Positions 35,345 to 44,685 of a DNA stretch of 64,000 nt are shown here, in pieces. This DNA comes from JBGAPH01 sp046349955 (GTDB lineage: Bacteria > Planctomycetota > Planctomycetia > Pirellulales > JBGAPH01). A program made the translations under genes and the position numbers. The stretch lies in NCBI GenBank assembly GCA_046349955.1, contig JAXMBI010000032.1, forward strand, positions 1-64,000, written 5' to 3'. The notes below the pieces were generated by a model that saw only the letters and a program-made list of their open reading frames with translations, did no database searches and was not told the origin of the DNA. Positions within the stretch are counted from its first letter, which is position 1. Each line of letters opens with the position of its first letter.

Positions 35345-36352
35345 CTAGAGACTGCTCAAATCGACCGCCTCGCCATCTTCGCGATTGCCCAGGCGGCGAT
35401 GAAGTTGCTTGTCGACCGCGTAGCTCACGCTTCGCACCGAGCCATCGCAGAACACCATGTTCAACGCGCCGTTGTGCGCGCTGCCGAACGGATAGGGCGT
35501 AGCCAGGCCCGGAGTATCCTGGAGCGGCGGGTAGATGATGCGGGTCGAGCGATGATTGTCGTTGTTGTAGCCCGAGTACATGCTCTCGTTGTCCGCGCCG
35601 TCCGAACCGTCTTCATAAGAATCTGGGTTCAGGTACTTCTCGCCGATCAGGTACGTGTTGCTGGCCCCATCCAGCACGTCTCCGACGCGAATCTGGCTCC
35701 GCAAATAGCAGATGCCGTTCGCTGCTTTGCTGACATCCGGCCAGGTTCCGGAAGCCGCCATCTGGTCCCCCTGGTCGAGCGTCTCGGGGCCGTCCAGGTC
35801 CCAGTTCGTCACAGGATCGCCGCAGTTCGCCGCGTAGTCGGTGCGGGCCACTCGGCTCACCCGCGAGGTGTTGATAGGCTGCGCGCAGGTGGGACAACTA
35901 ACATTGACCGCAAAGGGCCGATTCGCCCGCCGCGTGGGGCATTGGTGCATGGCCAGCGGCGTTTGAATGCGCTGGGCGCTGGCGTCGGCCTTGGCCTTGC
36001 CGGTGAGGCCCTTGCCCAAGTCGTACAGAGCTTGCTGCTCCATGAACGGCAGCACCGCGTAGACCCAACCGCCGGGCTGCTTCATTCCGCTCTCGCGGTC
36101 CGGGTCGCCCACCCAGCGCCAGCCCCAGCCGCCGGAGGGGAACCGCTGCATCCGGTCATGGTGCAGGTGCATCGTCAGCCCCTGCTGCTTCAGATTGTTC
36201 ACGCACTGGACCCGCCGGGCCGACTCCCGCGCCGCCTGCACCGCTGGGAGCAGCAGCGCGATCAGGATGCCGATGATCGCGATCACCACCAGCAACTCGA
36301 CGAGGGTAAAGCCCCGTCGCCGGTGCTGCCAGGTTTTCGCCGAGCCATCCAT
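35345..36352 (-). CDS. DUF1559 protein with type IV pilin-like N-terminus
   Basis: 335 residues. After a short basic leader (MDGSAKTWQHRRRG) comes the cleavage-site core FTLVELLVVIAIIGIL, then ARESARRVQCVNNLKQQG. Family marks: SGGWGWRWVGDPDR, PFMEQQALYDLG, DGASNTYLIGEKY, FGSAHNGALNMVFCDGSV. Four bases after the neighbouring DUF1559 stop, so co-transcribed. The start at 36352 excludes an upstream stretch that would bury the leader. Confidence 0.9.
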   Translation of the reverse strand: MDGSAKTWQHRRRGFTLVELLVVIAIIGILIALLLPAVQAARESARRVQCVNNLKQQGLTMHLHHDRMQRFPSGGWGWRWVGDPDRESGMKQPGGWVYAVLPFMEQQALYDLGKGLTGKAKADASAQRIQTPLAMHQCPTRRANRPFAVNVSCPTCAQPINTSRVSRVARTDYAANCGDPVTNWDLDGPETLDQGDQMAASGTWPDVSKAANGICYLRSQIRVGDVLDGASNTYLIGEKYLNPDSYEDGSDGADNESMYSGYNNDNHRSTRIIYPPLQDTPGLATPYPFGSAHNGALNMVFCDGSVRSVSYAVDKQLHRRLGNREDGEAVDLSSL

Positions 36353-36356
36353 CGTT

Positions 36357-37355
36357 TTAGTTTCCCGCGGCCACGCTAACGGCGTTGCCGTCTTCGCGAT
36401 TGGCCAAATAGCCATGCACGATCGGGTCGATCGAATACGAGATCGATTGCACCGAGCCGTCGCACATCGCCGCCTGAAACCGACCTACGTGGGCGCTGCC
36501 GAAGTTGGAGTAGTTTTGCAACCCTGGCCGGTCCTGCAGCGGGGCCAATTCCGCATTCGCCCAACGATTCACGTCCCAGTCGTGCCCCTGGTACATGCTC
36601 GTGTTGTCGGCCCCGTCTTCGCCCGTTTCGTAGTGCTCGACCTGCAGGTACTTCTCAGCGGCGAAGTAGGTGTTCGTCGTGCCGTCGGTCACTTCGGCGA
36701 TCCGGACTTCACTGATCAAGTGCGAGATGCCGGTCTGCTGAGCCCGCCAGGAAGGCCAACCCGACCAGTTCGGGTCTTGTCCCTGGGCGACGGTTTGCGG
36801 GCCTTCGAACGTTTGTACGATCGTGCCGGAGTTGGCCGCGTAGTCGGTGCGGGCATGGCGATCGACGACCACCGCGTTGAGCGAGTGGTTGGTGAACTGC
36901 ACCGCAAAGGCTACCGAGCGGCGGCGCGTGGGGCAGTTGAAAAACGAAATCGGCGTCTTGCAGACTTGCCCAGCCAACTGCTTCTTGTTGTTGAGCGTGT
37001 CTCCTTTACCCAGGTCGTGCAAGGATTGCTGCTCGACGAAGGGCAAGAGGTTGTACACCCAACCGGCGGGCTGGCTGTGTCCGAAGCCGCGGTCGGGATC
37101 GCCCACCCATTCCCAGCCCCAACCGCTGGAGGGGAAGTGCTTTTGCGCGTGCTCATGCACCATCGCACCCAAGCCGATCTGCTTGAGATGGTTGGTGCAC
37201 TGCGTTCGCCGCGCCGCCTCGCGCGCAGCCTGAACGGCAGGAAGCAACAGCGCGATGAGGATTCCGATGATCGCGATCACCACCAACAACTCGACCAACG
37301 TGAACGCATAGCGTTCGGCCGGGGCGCAACGAGACCCCGAGCGGCTCTTAGGCAT
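36357..37355 (-). CDS. DUF1559 protein with type IV pilin-like N-terminus
   Basis: 332 residues: basic leader MPKSRSGSRCAPAERYA, then FTLVELLVVIAIIGIL and AREAARRTQCTNHLKQIG. Shares with its downstream neighbour the unusual WGWEWVGDPDR, the PFVEQQSLHDLGKG motif, DYAANSGT and the DGTTNTYFAAEKY block, showing a recent tandem duplication. Start set at the ATG at 37355 for a short leader; a longer ATG at 37433 is possible. Role unknown, as for the family. Confidence 0.9.
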   Translation of the reverse strand: MPKSRSGSRCAPAERYAFTLVELLVVIAIIGILIALLLPAVQAAREAARRTQCTNHLKQIGLGAMVHEHAQKHFPSSGWGWEWVGDPDRGFGHSQPAGWVYNLLPFVEQQSLHDLGKGDTLNNKKQLAGQVCKTPISFFNCPTRRRSVAFAVQFTNHSLNAVVVDRHARTDYAANSGTIVQTFEGPQTVAQGQDPNWSGWPSWRAQQTGISHLISEVRIAEVTDGTTNTYFAAEKYLQVEHYETGEDGADNTSMYQGHDWDVNRWANAELAPLQDRPGLQNYSNFGSAHVGRFQAAMCDGSVQSISYSIDPIVHGYLANREDGNAVSVAAGN

Positions 37356-37749
37356 ACAGCACGCCTGGGAAAGGATGACGAAGTTGACCGACGAAGCGAA
37401 GTGAGGGGGCTGTTCCGTGCGCTTCGCGGGCATCTGGCGGGGAGGGGGTTGGTTCGTACCAATATTACCAGCCCTAAGGCGCCCCGCAACCCTTCACCCG
37501 AAAAAATCGGGGGCCGTGCGTTTGGGCTCAGCGACCGGGGAAGAAGCCGGCGGACGGGCAAGAACCACGCAGTTGGCAGCTTACCTATCTTGCGTCGGCC
37601 ACTAAAATACGGGCCAAATCCGCTCTTCGCCCATTTACTTCCCTTGACGTGGCGCGCGGCCAAACGGTATCCCCTTCCTGCGCGTTTGCCGCGCTGCTGT
37701 TCAGCAAGAACTTCGGTCGCGGGCAGGGCAAGGAACGTGGGCGGTGGTC
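37356..37749. other. Divergent intergenic region
   Basis: About 394 bases between the DUF1559 pair and the BamE-like gene. No gene, no strong hairpin and no consensus promoter seen; it should carry regulatory sequence for both directions. Confidence 0.4.
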
Positions 37750-38187
37750 ATGGATGGAAGCACCTTATTGCCGCGAACGTGGGCTCTGACCTGGCTCGTT
37801 GTGCTCGGCCTGGCTCACGGAGGACGCGCCGACACTTGGTCCTGGCCGCAGGTCGCCTGGCGCCGGGCCGCCAGCTTCGCCACTGCGGCGGAAGACCAGG
37901 TGGCGGAAGCCGAACAGGTGCTGCGGCCGGGGATGACGGAGAACGAGGCCCTCAAGGCGCTCGATGGCAAGATCGCGTGGAGTTTGGGAACCAGTTTGCT
38001 GGACATCCATCATTCGGTCCGAAGTCGGCGATTCCGGAAAACCGAGGTCTGGTTGACCTTTCGCTGGCACTTTGACCAGCTCGGCAGCACGTCCCCAAAA
38101 GAACTCGACGAGACTGCCGAGATGCCCCTCGAAGTCCTTCAAGGACACAATGAACTCGAATCGTGGACCGTTCGCAAACGCGAATAG
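37750..38187 (+). CDS. Small secreted protein, BamE/SmpA-like segment
   Basis: 145 residues from the ATG at 37750 (a GTG lies two codons earlier). The N-terminus (LPRTWALTWLVVLGLAHGGRADT) looks like a signal peptide. The stretch LRPGMTENEALKALDGK resembles the GMTxxEVxxxLG motif of BamE/SmpA-type small proteins. The remainder is beta-rich and ends with TVRKRE. Family is a guess; it precedes a LolC-like permease on the same strand. Confidence 0.55.
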   Translation: MDGSTLLPRTWALTWLVVLGLAHGGRADTWSWPQVAWRRAASFATAAEDQVAEAEQVLRPGMTENEALKALDGKIAWSLGTSLLDIHHSVRSRRFRKTEVWLTFRWHFDQLGSTSPKELDETAEMPLEVLQGHNELESWTVRKRE

Positions 38188-38283
38188 TCGACTCGCGACC
38201 TACCAGTGTTGCGCAACAACCGCCTGAACCAATGCGAGAAGCGCTCACGCACTTCTCGCTCGAACGCACGGAGGCGTTTTTCG

Positions 38284-39864
38284 GTGTACAAGCTGCTCCT
38301 CTGCTGGCGGTATCTGCGGACCCGCTACATCGCCCTGGCCAGCGTGATCAGCGTCACGCTCGGCGTGGCCACTATGATCGTGGTCAACAGCGTCATGGCC
38401 GGCTTCAGCCGCGAGATGCAGGCCCGCATCCACGGCATCCTCTCCGATGTCGTGTTCGAAGCCCACAGCATGGACGGCTTTCCCGATCCCGAGCGGCGAA
38501 TGGCCGAAATTCGCGAGATCGCCGGCGAGTACATCGAAGGGATGACCGCCACGGTCCACGTGCCGGCCATGCTCACGTTCCAGGTCAACGGCCAGAACGT
38601 GCCGCGGCCGGTCACGCTGATCGGCATCGACGACCGCAACCACAGCGGCGTCAGCGATTTCGGCAAATACCTGCAGCACCCCGAAAACCGCCGGCAGATG
38701 AGCTTCGCGCTGCGGGAGGGGGGCTACGACATCCACGACCACCAGGCCGAAAACTCGCCCGAGCGCGTGGACATGCGGCGGGCCGGGTGGAACCACCGCC
38801 GCATGAAGGCCGCGTTCGACAAGGCCCGCCGCGAGGCCGAGGCGCAAGCCGCGGCGGCGCAAGCGCCCGCCAGTCTCGAACTGCCCAACGCTGCCGAAGC
38901 GGACCAAGATCGGGCCACTGCAGCGGCCGACATGCCTCCAGCCGGCGACGACCCCTTCCAAAACGCCGCCCCTGAAGAAGCCGAGTTCGACCCGGCCCAG
39001 GAGCAGCACGCCGGCATCGTGGTGGGCATTGCGCTCGGCAGCTTCCGCGACCGCCGCGGCGTCGACCGCTTCCTCGTACTCCCAGGCGACGACGTGATCG
39101 TCTCCTACCCCACGGCCGCCGTGCCTCCCAAAATCGAGAGCTCGCTGTTCACCGTCGTCGACTTCTACGAAAGCAAGATGAGCGAATACGACTCGAACAT
39201 GGTGTTCGTGCCGATCCGCAAGCTGCAAGAACTGCGGGGAATGATCGGCCCGGCCAATCCGGCAGGCAACGTTTCCGCGATCCAGATCAAGCTCAAGCCG
39301 GGGGTCGACGGCGACCTAGTCCGCGATCTGCTCCGCGACAGCGGGAGCTTCGATCAAGCGTTCTTCGGCATCTTCACGTGGCGCGACAAGCAGGGCCCGC
39401 TGCTGGCGGCCGTGCAGATGGAAACCGCGATCCTCAACATCCTGCTGTTCCTGATCATCGCCGTGGCCGGCTTCGGCATCCTGGCGATCTTCTTCATGAT
39501 CGTGGTCGAAAAGACCCGCGACATCGGCATCCTCAAGTCGCTGGGCGCGCCCGGCGGCGGCGTGATGAGCATCTTCCTCACCTACGGTCTCTCGCTCGGG
39601 TTCGTCGGCTCGGGCGTGGGCATGGTGCTGGGGCTGTTGTTCGTGCTCAACATCAATGAGATCGCCGATCTGCTGGGCAAGGCCACCGGCCGGCCCGTGT
39701 TCGATCCGTCGATCTACTACTTCCAAAAAATCCCAACCGACATCGAACCGTTCACGGTCTCCTGGATCGTGGCCGGCGCGATGGCCATCGCCGTGTTGGC
39801 CAGCATTTTGCCGGCCCGCCGCGCCGCGCGACTGCACCCCGTGGAGGCCCTGCGCTATGAATGA
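38284..39864 (+). CDS. LolC/LolE-like lipoprotein-export ABC permease
   Basis: 526 residues. TM1 (IALASVISVTLGVATMIVVNSV) is near residues 15-37, a large periplasmic MacB-like domain follows, and the FtsX domain with three more helices fills 395-520. It ends PARRAARLHPVEALRYE, typical of LolC/LolE and MacB relatives. Residues about 175-240 form an Ala/Glu/Asp-rich insert not usual for LolC. A GTG at 38284 is taken as start because GGAGG lies ten bases before; any ATG upstream would add basic non-family sequence. The stop overlaps lolD by 8 bp. One permease only, so it probably homodimerises. Confidence 0.82.
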   Translation: MYKLLLCWRYLRTRYIALASVISVTLGVATMIVVNSVMAGFSREMQARIHGILSDVVFEAHSMDGFPDPERRMAEIREIAGEYIEGMTATVHVPAMLTFQVNGQNVPRPVTLIGIDDRNHSGVSDFGKYLQHPENRRQMSFALREGGYDIHDHQAENSPERVDMRRAGWNHRRMKAAFDKARREAEAQAAAAQAPASLELPNAAEADQDRATAAADMPPAGDDPFQNAAPEEAEFDPAQEQHAGIVVGIALGSFRDRRGVDRFLVLPGDDVIVSYPTAAVPPKIESSLFTVVDFYESKMSEYDSNMVFVPIRKLQELRGMIGPANPAGNVSAIQIKLKPGVDGDLVRDLLRDSGSFDQAFFGIFTWRDKQGPLLAAVQMETAILNILLFLIIAVAGFGILAIFFMIVVEKTRDIGILKSLGAPGGGVMSIFLTYGLSLGFVGSGVGMVLGLLFVLNINEIADLLGKATGRPVFDPSIYYFQKIPTDIEPFTVSWIVAGAMAIAVLASILPARRAARLHPVEALRYE

Positions 39865-40654
39865 CGCCCAACTGCTCACCCCCATGCGCGCCGGCCAGCG
39901 GCCCGAATTCCAGCGCCCGGAGCCAAACATTTACGAGACGCTCGTCCCCGCCCTGCCGACGCAGCTTCATCTGGCCGCGCACGGCGTGACCAAGAGCTAC
40001 GTCAAGGCGCAGGTCGTCATCCCGGTCTTGCGCGGCGTCGACTTGCAGGTGCGCCGCGGGGAGTTCGTGGCCATCATCGGCCAAAGCGGCTCGGGCAAGA
40101 GCACGCTGCTGCACGTGCTGGCCACGCTGGATCGCCCCGACTCGGGGGAGATCCACTTCGACGGCCACCGCATCGACAACGTGCCGGCCGCCGGACGCGA
40201 CACATTGCGCAACAAGTACCTGGGGATGATCTTCCAGTTCTATCACCTGCTTCCCGAGCTCACGACGCTCGAGAACGTGCTGATGCCGACGATGATCGCC
40301 AGTTCGGCCTGGAAGTTCCTGCTGAACAAGGGGCGGCATCAGCAGACTGCCCGAGAAATGCTGGAAATGGTGGGGCTGGGGCATCGTCTGAAGCACAAGC
40401 CGCGGGAACTTTCGGGCGGCGAAATGCAGCGGGCGGCGATCGCCCGGGCGCTCATCGCCCAGCCCGAGGTGCTGCTGGCCGACGAGCCGACCGGCAATCT
40501 GGACCGCGAAACCGGCGAGGAGATCATGAGCCTGCTGCGGCGGCTGAACCGCGAGCGGGGGCTCACGCTGGTGATGGTCACCCACGATGACGCCGTGGCG
40601 GGCCAGGCCGACCGGATCGTGCGGCTGGTCGAGGGGCAGGTGGTGGCGGCCTAG
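39857..40654 (+). CDS. lolD: LolD-like ABC transporter ATPase
   Basis: 265 residues with all ABC motifs: Walker A GQSGSGKST, LSGGEMQRAAIARAL signature, Walker B VLLADEPTGNLD and switch VTHDDAV. An N-terminal extension of about 30 residues (MNDAQLLTPMRAGQRPEF) precedes the ABC fold. It belongs to the LolD/MacB/FtsE group and overlaps the permease gene by 8 bp, so the pair forms one exporter. In proteobacteria this would release lipoproteins from the inner membrane; the planctomycete substrate is less certain. Confidence 0.88.
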   Translation: MNDAQLLTPMRAGQRPEFQRPEPNIYETLVPALPTQLHLAAHGVTKSYVKAQVVIPVLRGVDLQVRRGEFVAIIGQSGSGKSTLLHVLATLDRPDSGEIHFDGHRIDNVPAAGRDTLRNKYLGMIFQFYHLLPELTTLENVLMPTMIASSAWKFLLNKGRHQQTAREMLEMVGLGHRLKHKPRELSGGEMQRAAIARALIAQPEVLLADEPTGNLDRETGEEIMSLLRRLNRERGLTLVMVTHDDAVAGQADRIVRLVEGQVVAA

Positions 40655-40679
40655 GCCGCTTGGCCTTTTTGCTGCAATC

Positions 40680-40700
40680 CCCCCGGCGACTCGCCGGGGG
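40680..40700. repeat. Inverted repeat after lolD
   Basis: CCCCCGGCGA (40680-40689) / TCGCCGGGGG (40691-40700), a near-perfect palindrome 26 bases after the lolD stop. No T-tract; may act as 3' hairpin. Confidence 0.45.
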
Positions 40701-40772
40701 CTAAGGGGGGCGATCTAGGGGAAGCCGGTGATTCCCTTTGCGCGCTAGGCAGTTTGGCCGCGCGCCGCGCAA

Positions 40773-40801
40773 TTGCCGGGGCCGACGTAGGTTCCTATAA
40801 T
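40773..40801 (+). promoter_or_regulatory. Sigma-70-type promoter of rpsA
   Basis: TTGCCG at 40773-40778, 17 bases, then a perfect TATAAT at 40796-40801. The start of rpsA lies about 150 bases further, giving a long leader, as in other bacteria where S1 autoregulates. Confidence 0.65.
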
Positions 40802-40959
40802 CCCTGATTCGTCTCGATCGGCCCGCGGTACAGCTTCAGGAGTCTGAAGCGGGGCACGTTGTTGTCGAGACTGTGGGATCCCTAGGTCTGCCGCAGCAGT
40901 GGTTCGCGCCGCCAAGTGTGGGCGGTGCGGGTTGCGGCCGGTCGCTACAGCAATACGTA

Positions 40960-42750
40960 ATGGTCAATCGGAATCTGATTCGCGGACTGGACATCGACGA
41001 AGATCAATGGGTGGCCGTGCTCGACGAGGCCATGGCCGGCGCCGATCCAGCCGAAATCGACTGGGGCGGGCAAGACATCGCCGCCAACCAAATCGTCACC
41101 GGCAAGGTGGTGCGGGTCGACCCCGAGTTCGTGGTCGTCGACGTGGGTTACAAGAGCGAAGGCGCCATCCCCACCAATGAATGGGAAGAAGGCGAAGAGC
41201 TCCCCGGCGTCGGCGAAGACATCAAGGTTCTGATCGAAGACGTCGAAGACCAAGGGCGCGACGACGCCCGCGGCATGCTGATCCTCTCCAAGCGCAAGGC
41301 GGAGAAGATCGAAGCCTGGCTCAAGGTGATGGAGACGGTCCACGAGAACGACGTGGTCACCGGCACCGTCACGCGGAAGATCAAGGGCGGGTTGCTGGTC
41401 GACATCGGCGTGAACGTGTTCCTGCCGGCCAGCCAGGTCGACATCCGCCGGCCGGCCGACATCGGCGACTACATCGGACGCACGATCCAGTGCATCGTGC
41501 TCAAGATCGACGAGTCGCGGCGCAACATCGTGGTCAGCCGCCGGGCGCTCATCGAAGCCGAGCGCGCCGAGAAGAAGACCCAACTGCTCACCACGCTCGA
41601 AATCGGCCAACTCCGCAAGGGCGTGGTCAAGAACATCGCCGAGTTCGGCGCGTTCGTCGACCTGGGGGGCATCGACGGCCTGCTGCACATCACCGACATG
41701 AGTTGGGGCCGCATCGGCCACCCCTCGGAGATGGTGCACATCGACGAGGAACTCGAAGTCGTCATCCTGCACATCGACCGCGAGCGCGAGAAGATCGCCC
41801 TCGGCCTCAAGCAGAAGCAGCCCAGCCCCTGGGAACAGGTGGAAGGCAAGTACCCCGTGGGCAAGGTCGTCCGCGGCACGGTGGTGAACGTGATGACCTA
41901 CGGCGCCTTCGTCAAGCTCGAGGAAGGCATCGAGGGCCTGGTCCACATCAGCGAGATGTCGTGGACCAAGCGCATCAGCCACCCCAACGAGCTGGTGCAT
42001 ATCGACGACGAGATCGATGTCGTGGTGCTGGGCATCAACAAGGAGAAGCAGGAAATCTCCTTGGGCATGAAGCAGACCCAGCAGAACCCCTGGGACAAGG
42101 TGGCCGACCGCTACCCCCCCGGCACCGATGTCGACGGCACCGTCCGCAACCTCACCAACTACGGCGCCTTCATCGAGATCGAAGAGGGGATCGACGGCCT
42201 GCTGCACGTCAGCGACATGTCGTGGACCCGCAAGATCAGCCATCCCAGCGAACTGCTGGAAAAAGGCCAGAAGATCCGCTGCAAGGTGATCTCGGTCGAC
42301 CAACAGCGCCGCCGCATCGCCCTGGGCCTCAAGCAGCTCGACGAGGATCCCTGGGCTCGCGACATTCCGGGCAAGTACCAGCCCGGCCAGGTCGTCACCG
42401 GCACGGTCACCAAGATCACCAACTTCGGCGTGTTCGTGGGCCTGGAAGACGGTCTCGAAGGCTTGCTGCACATCTCGGAGCTGGCCGACCACAAGGTCGA
42501 GAGCCCGGAAGACGTGGTCAAGCTGGGAGACACGATCGAGGTGAAGATCCTGCGGGTCGACACCGACGACCGCAAGATCGGCCTATCGCGGAAGCGCGTC
42601 GACTGGAGCAGCGAGGCCGAGGCCGCGCAACCGGCCGCCAAGCCCGACAAGCCGGCCACCGCGGCCCGTCCTGGCTCGACCGAGCTCAAGGGGGGCATCG
42701 GCGGCGGCTCCGGACCGCTCTTCAAGACCGGCGGGACGTCAGAGTCCTGA
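40960..42750 (+). CDS. rpsA: 30S ribosomal protein S1
   Basis: 596 residues with six S1 repeats: VTGKVVRVDPEFVVVDVGY, VVTGTVTRKIKGGLLVDIGV, RKGVVKNIAEFGAFVDLGG, VVRGTVVNVMTYGAFVKLEE, VDGTVRNLTNYGAFIEIEE and VTGTVTKITNFGVFVGLED, each followed by the ...LLHIS.M.W-like end in repeats 3-6. The first two are the ribosome-docking divergent type. A C-terminal Ala/Gly/Ser-rich tail follows. S1 unwinds and docks mRNAs onto the 30S subunit. The ATG at 40960 is used because MVNRNLIRGLDIDEDQW matches the family start. A promoter and terminator bracket it, so it is a single-gene unit. Confidence 0.97.
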   Translation: MVNRNLIRGLDIDEDQWVAVLDEAMAGADPAEIDWGGQDIAANQIVTGKVVRVDPEFVVVDVGYKSEGAIPTNEWEEGEELPGVGEDIKVLIEDVEDQGRDDARGMLILSKRKAEKIEAWLKVMETVHENDVVTGTVTRKIKGGLLVDIGVNVFLPASQVDIRRPADIGDYIGRTIQCIVLKIDESRRNIVVSRRALIEAERAEKKTQLLTTLEIGQLRKGVVKNIAEFGAFVDLGGIDGLLHITDMSWGRIGHPSEMVHIDEELEVVILHIDREREKIALGLKQKQPSPWEQVEGKYPVGKVVRGTVVNVMTYGAFVKLEEGIEGLVHISEMSWTKRISHPNELVHIDDEIDVVVLGINKEKQEISLGMKQTQQNPWDKVADRYPPGTDVDGTVRNLTNYGAFIEIEEGIDGLLHVSDMSWTRKISHPSELLEKGQKIRCKVISVDQQRRRIALGLKQLDEDPWARDIPGKYQPGQVVTGTVTKITNFGVFVGLEDGLEGLLHISELADHKVESPEDVVKLGDTIEVKILRVDTDDRKIGLSRKRVDWSSEAEAAQPAAKPDKPATAARPGSTELKGGIGGGSGPLFKTGGTSES

Positions 42751-42801
42751 TAATCGGTTTTCCCTGAGCACTCGGGGAATGCCCGCAACGATCCGAACAC
42801 T

Positions 42802-42840
42802 CGGCCCCGCCGGCCTTAGCCGGCGGGGCCGTTTCTTTTC
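42802..42840 (+). terminator. Strong intrinsic terminator of rpsA
   Basis: 13-bp GC-rich arms (42802-42814 and 42819-42831) with a 4-base loop, followed by TTTCTTTTC. Confidence 0.9.
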
Positions 42841-42957
42841 CTATCTTGCGACGGGAAGGCACATTCGGCCCACCATGTCGCCGGAGTCCGCGCGGTGGAG
42901 AAACGCCCCCTTGGCGTCGATGTTGAGTTTGTCTCACTTGACTTTCCATCGCCGCTG

Positions 42958-43809
42958 ATGCTTGCCGCCATGCCATCTCCCCGCCGACGCACTCTTGCCA
43001 GCGTGCAAACACCGCTGGAAACCTATCTCCGCGAGATCAACGAAACCGCGCTGCTCACGGCCGACGACGAGCAGCAACTGGCCGTCCGCATCGGCCAGGG
43101 GGATTCGCAGGCTCGCGATCGCATGGTGCGGGCCAACCTGCGGCTGGTGGTCAACATCGCCCGCGGCTACACCGGCAAGGGACTGGGGCTGCAAGATCTG
43201 ATCGAAGAGGGCAACCTGGGGCTGCTGCGGGCCGTCGAAGGGTTCGACCCGGCGATGGGCACCCGCTTCAGCACCTACGCCAGCTACTGGATCAAGCAGT
43301 CGATCAAGCGGGCGCTGATCAACACCGCCAAGACGATCCGCATCCCGGCCTACATGGTCGAGCTGCTCTCGAAGTGGCGGCGGGCCTCGGCTCGGCTCAC
43401 CGAGGAACTCGGCCGCACCCCCACGCCCGAAGAGGTGGCCCGGGTGCTGGGCCTGCCCAGTAAGAAGCTGCCGATCATCAAGAAGGCGATCCGCATCTAC
43501 AACTCGACCCCGCAGACCGACCAGGCCGAGGCCGGCTGGTCGCTGGGCGAGATGGTCACTGACGAACGGGCCAAGAACCCCGAAGACGAGATGCTCGAAG
43601 GGGACATTTTGGCCCAGGTTCTCGGGCTGCTCGAAAACATGGAGCCTCGCGAGGCGACCGTGCTGCGGATGCGGTTCGGCCTCGACGACCACGAGCCCCG
43701 CACCCTCAAGGAGATCGGCGAGTCGCTCGGCCTCACCCGCGAACGCGTCCGCCAGATCGAAACCGAAGCCCTCGGCAAGCTGGCCGGCCATCTGCAATAC
43801 GCCGGCTAA
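42958..43809 (+). CDS. RNA polymerase sigma-70 factor, short SigA-like
   Basis: 283 residues from the ATG at 42958 (GTG at 42895 and ATG at 42970 are alternatives). Region 1.2 (TPLETYLREINETALL), region 2 (NLRLVVNIARGY, DLIEEGNLGLLRAVEGFDPAMG, FSTYASYWIKQSIKRALI), region 3 and region 4 (LKEIGESLGLTRERVRQIETEAL) are all complete. It lacks the long N-terminal region 1.1 and the non-conserved insert of the second sigma factor at 58416, so it looks like a group 2 sigma factor. It follows rpsA but a terminator separates them, so it has its own promoter. Its stop is followed at once by a repeat array. Confidence 0.9.
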   Translation: MLAAMPSPRRRTLASVQTPLETYLREINETALLTADDEQQLAVRIGQGDSQARDRMVRANLRLVVNIARGYTGKGLGLQDLIEEGNLGLLRAVEGFDPAMGTRFSTYASYWIKQSIKRALINTAKTIRIPAYMVELLSKWRRASARLTEELGRTPTPEEVARVLGLPSKKLPIIKKAIRIYNSTPQTDQAEAGWSLGEMVTDERAKNPEDEMLEGDILAQVLGLLENMEPREATVLRMRFGLDDHEPRTLKEIGESLGLTRERVRQIETEALGKLAGHLQYAG

Positions 43810-43810
43810 G

Positions 43811-43945
43811 GGTCTCCCTCTCCCCCCGGGCCCGTGGGAGAGGGCCATCGGCGCATTCTCCCTCTCCCCCCGGGGAGAGGGCCGGCTGCGTATTCTCCCT
43901 CTCCCTGTGGGAGAGGGCCGGGGTGAGGGTCGCCTGGGTCTTGTA
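43811..43945. repeat. Tandem REP-like palindromic units
   Basis: Three consecutive copies of CTCCCTCTCCC...GGGAGAGGGCC starting near 43815, 43857 and 43895, the last followed by GGGGTGAGGGTCG. Each forms a hairpin. They start right after the sigma-factor stop. Further on (about 43985-44012) CGGCTTACGCCGGGCCGCTCGCC is a second small repeat that recurs near 63449 and 63495. Confidence 0.8.
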
Positions 43946-44031
43946 CGCGTCGAGGTCAAGCGCAGCGTTCCGCGCGTTCCATCGGCCGGCTTACGCCGGG
44001 CCGCTCGCCGGGAACGCTCTCGGCGCTCCTG

Positions 44032-44685
44032 CTACTTCACGAGTTCCAGCGTGCCCCACAGGCTGGGGTCTTCGCGGTAGGGGAATTCGCCGCCGACCGT
44101 AAAGGTCTGCTCCCCGAGTTCGCGGTCCGCCAGGAGATAGGTGAAGCCCAGCCGCGGGTTGTCGACCGGGTCGAAGCCCGTCAGCGCGCCGGCCGCGATC
44201 AGGGCCCGCAGCACGTAGCCGTCGACCCGTTTCTCGGCCTGCGCCTTGAGCGCCGCCGACTTGGCCGGCTTGGCGTTTTCGCGGGCACGGTTGATCAGCA
44301 TCTGCTCGGCGACCGCGTCGTCCAGCTTGCGCCCGGCCCCCGCCGGCAGGAACACGAAGCGGTGGCAGAAGCGGCTGGCCCGATGGATGTTGTGCGTGTC
44401 GCGGGTGTCGATCCAGATCTGCAGTCCATCGCTGTCGTCGATCCGCGAGTCCCGGCACCAGGGCGCCGCCCGCTTGCCGAACACCCGCACGCTGAACACG
44501 AGCCCCTCTTCGTTCCAGCCGGCCCGCACGTCGGCAACGGGCTTGCGTCCCTCGAGCTCGCCGAGAAAGGGCAACTGGAACCGCTCCGGCAGCTCGAGAT
44601 CCTTGCCGAGCGTGCCGGCGGTGGCTTCGAGGCACGGAACCGAGAAACGAAAGGCCGCGCGGGCCGGAATCAGCGAATCGGGCAT
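44032..44685 (-). CDS. CBM9-like / DOMON-type protein
   Basis: 217 residues. The core (about 55-215) reads AGWNEEGLVFSVRVFGKRA, DGLQIWIDTRDTHNIHRASRF, then RALIAAGALTGFDPVDNPRLGFTY, resembling the carbohydrate-binding CBM9-like fold, which binds sugars or heme at a beta-sandwich. No signal peptide is evident at the ATG at 44685, which is unusual for a CBM; the protein may be cytoplasmic or start elsewhere. It follows floA on the same strand with an 88-bp gap. Confidence 0.65.
   Translation of the reverse strand: MPDSLIPARAAFRFSVPCLEATAGTLGKDLELPERFQLPFLGELEGRKPVADVRAGWNEEGLVFSVRVFGKRAAPWCRDSRIDDSDGLQIWIDTRDTHNIHRASRFCHRFVFLPAGAGRKLDDAVAEQMLINRARENAKPAKSAALKAQAEKRVDGYVLRALIAAGALTGFDPVDNPRLGFTYLLADRELGEQTFTVGGEFPYREDPSLWGTLELVK

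Noticed and set aside
40945..42492. Long minus-strand open frame opposite rpsA
   Set aside because: Asp/Val/His-rich antisense of six S1 repeats; no motif.
43811..43945. Possible CRISPR array after the short sigma gene
   Set aside because: Three unequal units without unique spacers of constant length; a palindromic repeat, not CRISPR.
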